Shown here piece after piece: positions 1-9,384 of a stretch of 64,000 bases of DNA (the first letter of the stretch is position 1; each line of letters starts with the position of its first letter). A model generated the notes under the pieces. That model was given only the letters and a program-made list of their open reading frames with translations, searched no databases and had not been told where the DNA came from. The stretch comes from Gavia stellata. Its lineage: Eukaryota > Chordata > Aves > Gaviiformes > Gaviidae. The translations under genes and the position numbers were made by a program. The stretch is from NCBI RefSeq assembly GCF_030936135.1, contig NW_026776913.1, positions 1,736,001-1,800,000 of the forward strand, written 5' to 3'.

Positions 1-3000
1 CTCTCTGCCGCCCAGTTAGGGCTTCAGAGAATGGAAATGCAGGAAATCTTCTTGTGCCAGTGTACACCACATCATAATTTTGCCTTCCTTTATACATTTA
101 ACTGACCTGGGATCCGCCCATTGGCTGCCTTTGGTTAAAAAAGAAACTATATTTCTCTTCCACCTCCCCCTTCTCAAAAAAGCAGAGAAAAAAGATATGG
201 AGCATGGATTACTTAAAGGCAATACAGTAATCTTTAAATTATAAGAGAGAGGAAAGATAGTACAACGAATCCCAAAACATCCTTGAGAGCTTCCTTATTT
301 TCACTTGTCTCCAAAGCTCAGCTTGCTTAGGTCTTGAAAGGACGACCTCAAATCTCTGCAACCCAAATCCCTCCAAAGTCCTCTTAGCAAAGGTCTTTTA
401 GCCGAGGACACTTCTGCCTGTCACTTCAGCACACTGTCCAATCTCTCTTTTTCAGTTCGGTGACGTCAAGGTACTCCATTGCAACGCCTTCCCTACAAAA
501 GTCTTCTCTCCATGCTGATCCCACTTGGATCATGCCATGTTATGTACAGCTCCATCCTCCGCTTGCAGAGCTCCATTGGATGGGCAATTTTCCATTTCTT
601 TCATGCCCATTCACCTTCACAACATTTTCTCTTGCATGCATACCACATATTGTCTGAAGCAGCACATTTACCCCCCACAGCTTCATTCATTTCCAGATGC
701 AGGCTGAGATATTTCTCCTCTTGGAGCAGACTTTGTGCAAAACTGCTCCATATATGGAAACCCACTTCAATGCTGCATATTCATTTGGGCTAAAAAAAAG
801 ATAATGAAAATATCCCGAGCTAGTTTCTCAAAGACACATTTTCAAAGTGGCAAAGCAGATTCAATACAGAAATGCTGAGAGCCAAGTTACAAAGAGAGAG
901 GGAAAAATAGGTGAAGACTCACAAATTTGTCCAGACTCACAAATTCTCTGTCAGTCAAGAGCAAGTCCCACAGCCTGGGGGACATTTTCATGAGCTGACC
1001 CTCTGGGAAGTTTTGTTTCTTGGGCCTCTTGGCTCGAGCCTGTGGCATTGACATTTCCAGGAAGAGGAAGAGTTCCCGTTCAGGTATCAAACTTTTGCCC
1101 ATCCTGCCTGGAGATCCAGGACAGTTGTGTCACACAACACCCAGTGTCATAGTGAAGACGGAGGCAGTGTGAATTGTAGTGGTTTGGACTCCAACGGAAA
1201 CACAAATCCTGAGCTGTGAGGACCGCATTGGCTGCAGTTAGACAGAAGTTCCCTGACACGGCTGTGCATTCCGACCTAGTTGGCAGAGTTTTTCACAGAC
1301 CTCACTGAAAAGGGCAGGGTGTCAAGGAGCGGAGAACTCATTTTCGTTTCCCAAATCCCAGGGCAGTGCCCAAACCATCCTTCCCTTGTCCCCTGGCACC
1401 CCATTGCTTGAGATGCTAATCTGCTGGGGCTTCTCTCAGTAAATCTTCAATATTCCTTCAGGTGCTTGTGTGATTTCCCTAAGAGTATCAGTAGCTAAAA
1501 AAAAGTAGAAACCACACCAAACCAAACCCCCAGCATTAATCTGCCTAAATATAATTATCTGCAGCATAGCAGTTTGCATCTCTGGTGGCCACTCTGGGCA
1601 ATGCCAGTTAAATCACTATTTGCATTGTCAGCCATTAGACCTCATCCTCAAGGACAAATCTACAGCAGTTCAGAGGAAAGGTGCCCTTGAAAAGTCATCT
1701 TTTGTGTCCCCCAGGAGGCACGAGCACTGCTCATTCCCCACTCCAGAGTGGGGTAGAGGCTGGATGCCCTTCTCTGGACAGACTCCTTGCCAGGAAGCCA
1801 CAGGCATGGGGGGAGCTCACCTGGTTCTTACGGGCACTTCACTCGCATCCCTTTTGGTGTATTTCTTCCTTCTCTGTGTCTACTCTTTCCACACACAGGA
1901 ATGACAGAAAAACAAACATTTCATAAAAACTTGTCATAAAGTCCTTGTTAGAGACAAGAATTCCCCCCATGAAATCTGGAGGGAGCCCGGAAGATTGCCT
2001 TAAGCACCAAGAAGAGCCAAGAAGCTCAAGGCCTCTTCTGAAGTGCAGCAAATTCTTGCAACCAAGACCTGAGCCTGGAAGTGGGAAGGAATTTCTGTCT
2101 GTGGGTGGAGGAGGAACAAGTGTGTTGTGGGAGTATGTCAGGGCTGAAGGCCCTTGCGCAAATCAGAGATGATGGAGACATTCCCACCTTGTGCGCTTGC
2201 CTCAGCCTAGGAAATGGGGAGATCCTGCTGCTGGGGGTGTGTGTGCTCAGTCATGCCCCATGAGCTGACCTTGCTCTCTTTTGCAAGAAAGAAGAAAACA
2301 GGAGGACTCGGTTTGCAGTATCTAAGTCAGAGAGTGGGAAACAAATAAGTAATTACATTGTTGGAGGGGAGTCAGAATATGAGAAGGAAAGAAGGGGGAA
2401 GTAATGATTTCTGTGTTAAAAAATGGGGAAACTGAGACCCAACTTGTGCATCTTTCCTCTGCGCAAGGATCTACTTTTTTTTTTTTCCAGAGGGGCTGAA
2501 CCTATCAGAGTAGCTTTCACAGTTGTCCTCTGCTAGGAAGCCCAGAGAAGAAGAGGGATGTGATTCACTGAGTTGGATTTAGACATGTCCAGTGGAAGGG
2601 CTTGATCCAGCTGCCCACTTCTCCCTGCCAATAGGGAGATGCCCTGAGGAATCCCAGACATGCAGGAATGCCACGCCTCAGCCTGGCTGGGTGACAGAAG
2701 AGAAAACAGCATGCTTAGAGTCAGTTTCCTCCCACTCCTGGGCAGGTGTGGCATTTCAACAGCTCCCACTTGCAGGATCACAACTGGCTTTACTTTAAAG
2801 AAGGAAGAAAGCCAGGCAAGTTTTTTACACTCTTCAAGACCAGACCTATATTTCTTTAAGACACAAATTCCCTTCTCCCGCTTCTCATTCCACAACCAGT
2901 CCCAAGATTCTGCACTTCTAAAGATATACCTGGTACACAAAAGAGGCACTTACGAGTGGTCCCCACTTGATCAAAAGAGATCCACCACCTGTTTATTCCT

Positions 3001-3006
3001 GGTGGA
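1..3006. other. left flank, no gene recognised
   Basis: This stretch lies outside the inverted-repeat arm. I find no recognisable exon, CR1 end, LTR or RNA gene. Open frames are short, lack family signatures and mostly use non-ATG starts. A T12 run lies at 2,475-2,486. A frame near 887-1,102 on the minus strand has a charged composition but no motif I recognise. Confidence 0.5.
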
Positions 3007-3391
3007 TCACAACATGTATGAGCTCTCAATGCAGGCCACAGTTTTTCTGAGTGCATTTCCAAGAGCCCCCTCGTCCTCCCTGTTCCGCAGGCTGCAGAGG
3101 AGTGGATTGACCAGGGGCGTGAGGATGGTGTAGAAAAAGGAGAGGACTTTATGGAGCTGCCTCAGGGAGGCTGTCCTGGGTGTCATATAGACAAGGACGA
3201 GGGTGCCATAGAAAACAGTCACCACGATGAGGTGAGAGGAGCAGGTGGAGAAGGCCTTCTGCCTCCCCATGGTGGTTGGGATCCTCAGGACTGCAGCTCT
3301 GATGCAGATGTAGGATACAAGTGTGAGTCCAAATGGGAAGGCTCCACACACATGGGTGTGTCCCAGTGGGTGGCTCCCCAATTTGGCACAA
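3007..3391 (-). pseudogene. olfactory receptor pseudogene, C-terminal part only
   Basis: Read on the minus strand, this is the last third or so of a class II odorant receptor: late TM5, intracellular loop 3, TM6 and TM7. Visible hallmarks are KAFSTCSSHL (about 3,231-3,260), the TM6 FYGT element, and a TM7 close to the canonical motif, TPLVNPLLCSLRNRE (about 3,080-3,125), ending at a stop at 3,007-3,009. The family consensus is NPxIYSLRN, so the Y-to-C change is unusual. No N-terminal half, initiator or TM1-4 precedes it. The homology starts at the point where the inverted-repeat arm begins, so the gene was probably cut by that rearrangement. It is not OR14-like; an OR6- or OR10-like origin is a guess. 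Confidence 0.8.
3341..3386. repeat. 46-bp OR-derived segment, copy 1
   Basis: These 46 bp, which encode part of the TM5 approach in the truncated OR, recur at 5,805-5,850 with one mismatch and, inverted, at 43,257-43,302. Here the segment lies just outside the arm; the other two lie inside the arms. Confidence 0.75.
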
Positions 3392-5062
3392 GTCCCTGAT
3401 GATTCCCTGTCTCAAACTTCATATCTTTACAGCGAGTTAGAGATGGCCGAGGCAGTCACCTGGACAGCCCAGAGAGCTCCTGGAATGGAGGAGCCCTTTT
3501 ACTCAGTCATTCACCCCACCTACACTGGGGTGCGTTGTTCCTGAAGGTGCTTCCATGGGGAGGGTGCCTCAGATTCACTGCTCGCTCTAAATCACATCCC
3601 ATGTAGATGGCTGAGAGACAACTGTGAGAGAGCTGAGGGATTGAGATGGATCCCTAAGATACGAGCAAGATGGAGAAAGAGACAGCGAGAGATTAAGAGA
3701 GTTGAGAACATAAGGGACATGTCTTGGCACCCTGGCCCCATACACTCTGCCCCAACCTCTGCCTGTCCACTGAGGTGTGTGAGTGCCCATTAGCTTATGC
3801 CCCACAGCTCTGACTGCACTGACCACCACGCTGCCTGTATCTGGGTTCAGCAGTGTCAAGGACACAGAGAGGGTATCTAAGGAAAGAGGAGCTGGAATGA
3901 GAAGACAGGCAGGACAGGACTGTACCAAGACACGTGGTCTCCCTTCATAGCTGCCACTGTGCAAAGAGCCACTGGCACTAAATGGCAACACTGTGACAGG
4001 GATTAGAGAAGAGGAGAGGTTTCCCTTTAATTTTGGAGAGACTTTAAGCTACAATTGTAACCCTCATGTCTTCAAAGGATGGCCCCGCTGAGCAAGAGTC
4101 CCTCCCTTCTGCAAATGACCACACGATGCCCGGTATGTGGCTCAGGGCACTTGGCATTACCTATGGGAAAACTAAGCTGCCAAGTCTAGGCTAAGTACAG
4201 TTCTCCTGAAGACCACTGTAGGAGGAGATGATATCACCCTCTAGAGTGCTGACCCTTCCCTGCTATCAAAGGAGGCCAGAGAATGAACTCATCTTTTTAG
4301 ACATTAAAGTTATAAAAGTCTATGTCTGAACAAGCTAATTCCACTGAATGTGCTGGATTAGCTGAAGTATTGGCTCTGGGAGCATTGTGTCAAGGACTGG
4401 ACATTTACTTCAACAAACATGAGTGATCTGGAGACAGGTGCACTCTTCGTCAAACCTACATTCCTGACCAATGTTCTAGATTCTGGACCAAATTAGAAGA
4501 GAGGTCATTCTCAACAGTTCAACTGGACTGAGTTTCAGGCATGCTTTTGTTCTGATCAGGACGTTAACGGACATGTAAGTGCCACTTCGTCCAGAAAGCA
4601 ATCTGTTATTATTCTCTTTATTGTGTTCCACCTATTTTCTGTCATTTCCTAAAGACTAAGAGGTTCAGCAAAGATCTGCCACCAAAATAATCAGGAAACC
4701 AGATTTAGGAGGAAGGCAAAGTTGCATGAGAACTGGAGGAGGGTGAAGCTTGTTGAGAACTGGGTGTGCCATGGAGGGATGAAGTCCTCTGCTTGTTGCT
4801 TTCTGTCTTGGTTTGCACGCTTAGAAAATGCCACTGTGGTATTCATCAGGGTTTGTAAAGTGCTTGTAGGTCATTTGAAAGGCATTGCTATGTAGGGTCG
4901 TCTTATGATGACCTGTTGCAGAAGAGAGTCTGGTATGATATTCGATTAAGGAGATCTTACACTGCTAAGAAATAAAGGTCTCATTTCTGCAGATGCATCA
5001 TAATCATGTGTTTACCCTCCCCACCTCTCTCCCCTTTCAAAATCCACTTACGACACCTCTCC
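3392..5062. other. arm sequence without a recognised gene
   Basis: This part is conserved in inverted form at 44,045-45,713. Frames near 3,587-3,991 (-) are kept in the right arm, but only because the DNA is duplicated. I see no protein family, repeat end or RNA gene. Confidence 0.5.
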
Positions 5063-5571
5063 TCAGGTGGAAAAGCAGTTTCTGAAGATTATCCCACTTC
5101 TTTTGAAACCTGCCTTGAGAGCATCTTTCATCAGCTGGTTCCTGAGGCTGAAAACAAAGGGACTCATCAAAGGAGTTGGCACTGTGTTGAGAAGGGCCAC
5201 TGCCTTGTTTCAGGAAATGTGGTGACTTGAAGGCTGGACATACATGAAGATGCAGCCCAGAAGGGAGTAGAAGTAACACTGAGTTAAGCAGCCTGGGCAG
5301 GATATGGCTTTGCTGGCCATGCACAATTTTCCTACGGCTTTGGGTATGATGGATATGGTGATGAAAACCTCCAAACAGGAGAGGTTACAGAGGAAAAAGT
5401 ACATGGGTCTGTAGAGGTCTCTTTCAGCAAGAACGAGGGGATGATGGGCAGGTTTGCCCCTAAGATCACCAGGTACGAAGCCAGGAGAGCTATTGCCATG
5501 AGGGACTCCTGATGGTGGAGGGAGGGGAAGCCCAAGAGAAGGAACTCTGTGACAGTCGTATGGTTCAACGT
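5063..5571 (-). pseudogene. olfactory receptor pseudogene with internal deletion (left copy)
   Basis: The minus strand encodes an OR N-terminus (NHTTVTEFLLLGFP), TM1, a PMYFFLCNLS element and TM2-3 including PGCLTQCYFYSLLG. It then jumps directly to TM7 and the tail (FSLRNQLMKDALKAGF), ending at TGA 5,063-5,065. Three lesions are visible. The initiator is ACG at 5,569-5,571 where the right-arm copy has ATG. A frameshift lies near 5,440, between the TM1 end and PMYFF, and is shared with the right-arm copy. TM4 to TM6 are missing and a stop lies at the joint. The shared lesions mean the gene was dead before the arms duplicated; the lost ATG is specific to this copy. Confidence 0.85.
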
Positions 5572-5804
5572 CTCTGCATCCGAGCTGCAGTGGTGGGGGG
5601 TATGTGGAGAATAACCCCATACATTAGGACAGGCTGGGATGTGAGCAGCTGAGGAGAAGGACCGGGGCACTACGAGGGATACCCTACAACCAGTAGCGTA
5701 TGGTCCCTATGAACAAGGGCAGCTGCACGTGGGGCTGTGTTAGGAGGACTGTGGGCCACCCAGACAACTTGAGTGATCATCCCCCTTGACTCAGCACTGG
5801 TGTG

Positions 5805-5850
5805 GCTCCACACACATGGGTGTGTCCCAGTGGGCGGCTCCCCAATTTGG
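5805..5850. repeat. 46-bp OR-derived segment, copy 2
   Basis: Same orientation as 3,341-3,386, with one mismatch (t to c). It sits upstream of the internally deleted OR pseudogene and has no OR context of its own, so it looks like a rearrangement scar. Confidence 0.75.
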
Positions 5851-6895
5851 AGAAGTCAGGAGGAACTAGAGAGTGTCAAGTGCAGGTCTGCCAGGATGGG
5901 GTTCGGGACCAGGTACACATGACATGTGTGGGGCGGCTGAGGGACCTGGGCAGCATTGACCCAGTGGCAGAGAGGCTCAGAGCAGTATAGGATTAGCCTG
6001 AGACTGCTGGAAAGGTGGTTTCAGGGATGATGGAATCTTTTTTTCGTAGTGGGAAATGGCATGAGAAAGAACTTATAGCACAAAGTGCAGCTAGAGAGGT
6101 CCAGACTGGACACAAGGAAAGAGAAATGTCACTCGAAGGGCGGTGCTGTGGTGTAAGAAGTCACCCAGAGGGAGACTGGAACAACCCAAGGCTTTGTGTT
6201 GCAAGGGACAACGAGGAAGGATGGAGAGATATCAGTAAAGGAAGATGCTCAGGTGAGAGCCAGGTGGGGTAGCAGGGTGGATGTCTACAGCCTGCAGAGA
6301 AGAGGTGCAGGTGTGGGAGACCGTAGGACAGCCAATGGTGGAGATGAGAGAGGGATGGAGAAAGTCAGAAAAGCCCCCAAGAGAGATCAGCTCTTCCCTC
6401 CTCGCCTGTGGCTGTTGTCTCTGCCACTGACACCCATGAGGAAGCACCTTGTCCTTACAGCACTCGGGGCTCATTGCCTCCCCTTCCCCACCTGGGAGCC
6501 TGGGAGGTATCCTACCGTAGTCCTGCCCTGGGCATTGCCCATCCCCACATCACACCGCCCCAGGAAGAGCCCTGAGCAATGTGTGAGGGACTGGATCTCC
6601 TTCCCAGGGGCTGGGGGTCAGAGCTTGGCCCTTTGCCTTTAGGTAACACATCCAGGGTTCCTCAGAATCTCTTCCTTCACATTGCCTTTGCCTACCTGTC
6701 ATCACTGCCTGGAGTTTTCTGCTCTAAGCAGCCCCTGGGGAGGCTTTGTCAGCAATGTCCCTCCGTGGGACCCATTAACACTCCAAGAAACAGTGGAGAT
6801 TGCATCAGACACTGACTTCTTGAGAGGTTTCTTCAACTTCCTCTCACTGTCTGAGGTTCATGGACTGGGCACCAAACCCACCTGAGGGGTCATTA
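5851..6895 (+). repeat. recurrent OR-neighbourhood repeat (R), copy 1
   Basis: Anchors of this family are the pieces gaaatgtcactcgaagggc (about 6,123), ccaggaagagccctgagcaa (about 6,561), cccctggggaggctttgtc (about 6,732) and gacttcttgagaggtttctt (about 6,813). The same pieces in the same order occur at 10,846-11,800, 15,030-16,120 (reversed), 19,315-19,938 and 29,250-30,760 (reversed). No protein, LTR or SINE signature is recognised. The mirrored copy is 42,216-43,256. Confidence 0.65.
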
Positions 6896-7640
6896 ATACA
6901 CCTGGAGCTGGTCCTCTGCTGCGAGGCTGTGCCGGGCTCCTGGGAGAGAGGGAGCTCATGGCAAGCGGGCATCACTGTCGAGAGACAGCTCTGCCCAGGA
7001 GCAGCTCCTCTGCAGAGCGCAGCAGGGCTGAGGGCACTGCCTGCAGGCACCGAGGGGAGAGGATCAAGGCAGAGAGAGGTTAAAGGCAGTCTGGGGTGGG
7101 AGGACAGAGGTGAGCTCACTGGAGGAGAAATCTTCACAGCCCTTGACAGGGTAAGTCTCTGGGTGCAGGGCAATGCAGCTGCAGTTCATGGAGGGCTCTC
7201 ATAAAGCTGGCATGGTACCCAGGAATGTCACTCCTGTATAGAGGAGAAGGAGGTGCCCCAGAGCAGGGCTTCCCTGCTGCACCATCAGCGGGACAGGGCA
7301 TGAGGGCTGCCTTCTGCCAGGGACGGCTGCAGGGTGTGAAGGTGGGTGTGCAGCCAGGGGTGCCCAGGGCTGTCCTTCCGAGCAGGGTCCCTGCACCCCC
7401 GGGGCTGGGTGCTGGGGCAGGGACTCTGCCGCCTGCCAGGGTCAGCACTCAGCCTGCCCGGGGAGCTCCCCACGGCGCTGTGGGGAGAAGCTGCGGGTGG
7501 AAGGAGAGACCAGTGCAATGGCAGGGTGCTTCTGCTGTTGAGAGGGTGCTGTGTGGGTCAGGGCTGCCCTCAGCTCCAGATCACTCTGAGGACATTTGCA
7601 GAGGGTTGTTCACCTCCTCAGCAGCTGGACCTCCAGCGTA
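6896..7640 (+). promoter_or_regulatory. GC-rich upstream block of the left-arm OR gene, with candidate 5' exon
   Basis: This GC-rich block precedes the OR coding exon by about 0.5-1.2 kb. Very similar blocks precede the other three intact OR genes (20,985-21,720; 41,480-42,215 reversed; 56,150-56,815). It contains a consensus splice donor, gtaagt, at 7,151-7,156. A promoter and non-coding first exon are inferred from OR gene structure in general; no TATA box is evident. Long antisense frames through the block reflect base composition. Confidence 0.45.
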
Positions 7641-8110
7641 GGACCAGTGCATGTGTCCTACAGTCGATACACAACAAATATGCTAAAAACAAGTGCCCTG
7701 CAGTGTTGCTATCTGTGAGGTGGAGAGCACGGCTGGGTAAGGGGAAGGCTTCACTGCCTGCCCATCAGCCTTTCTCTCCTTGCTTCAGTTTTTCAGACCA
7801 CAGACATATTACGTATTTCTACACCTGCCTGTGGTGCTCTCAAATCTCAGGAGTTGGTGTGGAGGGTGAAGGTCAGCTTCTGTTTTGACTTCAAGTCTGG
7901 GGACACTGCGCCAGGTATGTCTTCATGGCAGGTAGGTGCCTCAGTTTTTTTTAAACTGTGAGGCACCATGTCGCTCAGTTGGTGGGGTTGGGGAATGAGC
8001 TGACTCAGTCCTCATTCAGCTGAGGGAGGGGGATTTCTATAGGAAATGGCATAGGTTTTTCATCAGAGAAGTCCTTCTCAACTTGTCACTGCCTTTTTCT
8101 CCTTGCACAG
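7151..8110 (+). other. predicted 5' UTR intron of the left-arm OR gene
   Basis: Donor gtaagt at 7,151 and a pyrimidine tract ending in cacag at 8,106-8,110. The acceptor lies 23 bases before the ATG, typical of OR genes whose whole coding region is in one exon. This is the shortest of the four predicted introns (0.96 kb). Confidence 0.5.
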
Positions 8111-8133
8111 GTCCCCATGCCTGGAGGAAGAAA

Positions 8134-9066
8134 ATGTCCAACAGCAGCTCTATCACCCAGTTCCTCCTCCTGGCATTCACAGACACGTGGGAGCTGCAGC
8201 TCTTGCACTTCTGCCTCTTCCTGGGCATCTACCTGGCTGCCCTCCTGGGCAATGGCCTCATCATCACCACCATAGTCTGCGACCACCACCTCCACAGCCC
8301 CATGTACTTCTTCCTCCTCAACCTTTCTTTCATCGACCTGGGCTCCATCTCCACCACTCTCCCCAAAGCCATGGCCAATTCCCTCTGGGATACCAGGGCC
8401 ATCTCCTACTCAGGATGTGCTGCCCAGGTCTTTCTGTTTCTCTTTTTCATTGCAGCAGAGTTTTACCTTCTCACCATCATGTCCTATGACCGCTACACTG
8501 CCATCTGCAAACCCCTGCACTACGGGACCCTCCTGGGCAGCAGAGCTTGTGTCCACATGGCAGCAGCTGCCTGGGGCAGTGGGTTGCTCAATGCTGTGCT
8601 GCACACAGCCAATACATTTTCACTACCACTCTGCCAAGGCAATGCCTTGGACCAGTTCTTCTGTGAAATCCCACAGATCCTCAAGCTCTCCTGCTCAGAC
8701 TCCTACCTCAGGGAAGTTGGGCTTATTGTGGTTACTGCTTGTTTCAGTTTTGGGTGTTTTGTTTTCATTGTGCTGTCCTATGTGCAGATCTTGAGGGCCG
8801 TGCTGAGGATCCCTTCCGAGCAGGGATGGCACAAAGCCTTTTCCACGTGCCTCCCTCACCTGGCCGTGGTCTCCCTGTTTATCAGCACTGGAGTGTTTGC
8901 CAATCTGAAGCCCCCCTCCATCTCTTCCCCATCCCTGGACCTGGTGGTGTCATTTCTGTACTCGGTGGTGCCTCCAGCAGTGAACCCCCTCATCTACAGC
9001 ATGAGGAACCAGGAGCTCAAGGATGCCATGAAGAAATGGTTTTCACGGACACTTTTCAACAGCTGA
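8134..9066 (+). CDS. olfactory receptor, OR14-like (left arm)
   Basis: A 310-residue seven-helix G-protein-coupled receptor expected in the cilia of olfactory neurons, signalling through a Gs/olf-type G protein. Start: ATG at 8,134, just after a splice acceptor; upstream in-frame residues need a TTG start and are rejected. Motifs: N-glycosylation site N3-S-S; GN in TM1 (about 39-41); PMYFFL (56-61); C95 and C177 for the TM3-loop 2 disulphide, with further loop cysteines C167 and C187; MSYDRYTAIC (116-125), the family's MAYDRYVAIC with T in place of V; SY in TM5 (215-216); KAFSTC (234-239); NPLIYSMRN (284-292). Length and motifs are complete, so it is probably functional. Ligand unknown. The nearest relatives are the other three OR genes here. 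Confidence 0.95.
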   Translation: MSNSSSITQFLLLAFTDTWELQLLHFCLFLGIYLAALLGNGLIITTIVCDHHLHSPMYFFLLNLSFIDLGSISTTLPKAMANSLWDTRAISYSGCAAQVFLFLFFIAAEFYLLTIMSYDRYTAICKPLHYGTLLGSRACVHMAAAAWGSGLLNAVLHTANTFSLPLCQGNALDQFFCEIPQILKLSCSDSYLREVGLIVVTACFSFGCFVFIVLSYVQILRAVLRIPSEQGWHKAFSTCLPHLAVVSLFISTGVFANLKPPSISSPSLDLVVSFLYSVVPPAVNPLIYSMRNQELKDAMKKWFSRTLFNS

Positions 9067-9301
9067 GACCTGCCATCTCTCTTCACACATGATTCCCAGT
9101 GCATCCTGTAATGTGTTAGAGCTTTGTTTATTCACTCTGTTGCTGGTTTTGTTGTTGTTATTTCTCCCTATCATTTTCCTGCATGACTCTTTGGATTTGT
9201 CCCGCTACACCTGAGGCAGGAATGTGCTCTCTCTCATCTGGACACCTCAGAGAAATTTGTGTAACACTGGCTCATATCTGACTCTCTCACACTAGCTCTG
9301 T

Positions 9302-9307
9302 AATAAA
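9302..9307 (+). other. polyadenylation signal of the left-arm OR gene
   Basis: AATAAA 236 bases after the stop codon. The 3' UTR between them is AT-richer than the coding exon and is kept almost unchanged at 59,094-59,334. Confidence 0.6.
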
Positions 9308-9384
9308 ATGGGATCTCCCCTGCACGCTGCCTGCACGGTTGGCTCTTCTTCCAAAGCTGGTGTTAAGAAGAACAAAAGCCCAAA

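Noticed and set aside
887-1102. 71-codon minus-strand frame in the left flank
   Set aside because: No recognised domain; could be a stray exon, but nothing in the flanks supports it.
2533-3133. Overlapping frames at 2,533-2,949 (-) and 2,660-3,133 (+)
   Set aside because: No family signature; the plus frame runs antisense into the OR remnant.
7134-7448. Antisense and sense frames in the GC-rich upstream blocks, repeated at 21,271, 41,663 and 56,191
   Set aside because: They recur only because the DNA is duplicated; no domain, frames differ in length between copies, composition explains openness.
8083-8133. N-terminal extension of the left-arm OR from a TTG codon (similar extensions at 22,965, 40,548 and 58,074)
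   Set aside because: The extension crosses the splice acceptor, differs between paralogues, and the family start is the ATG of MSNSSS.
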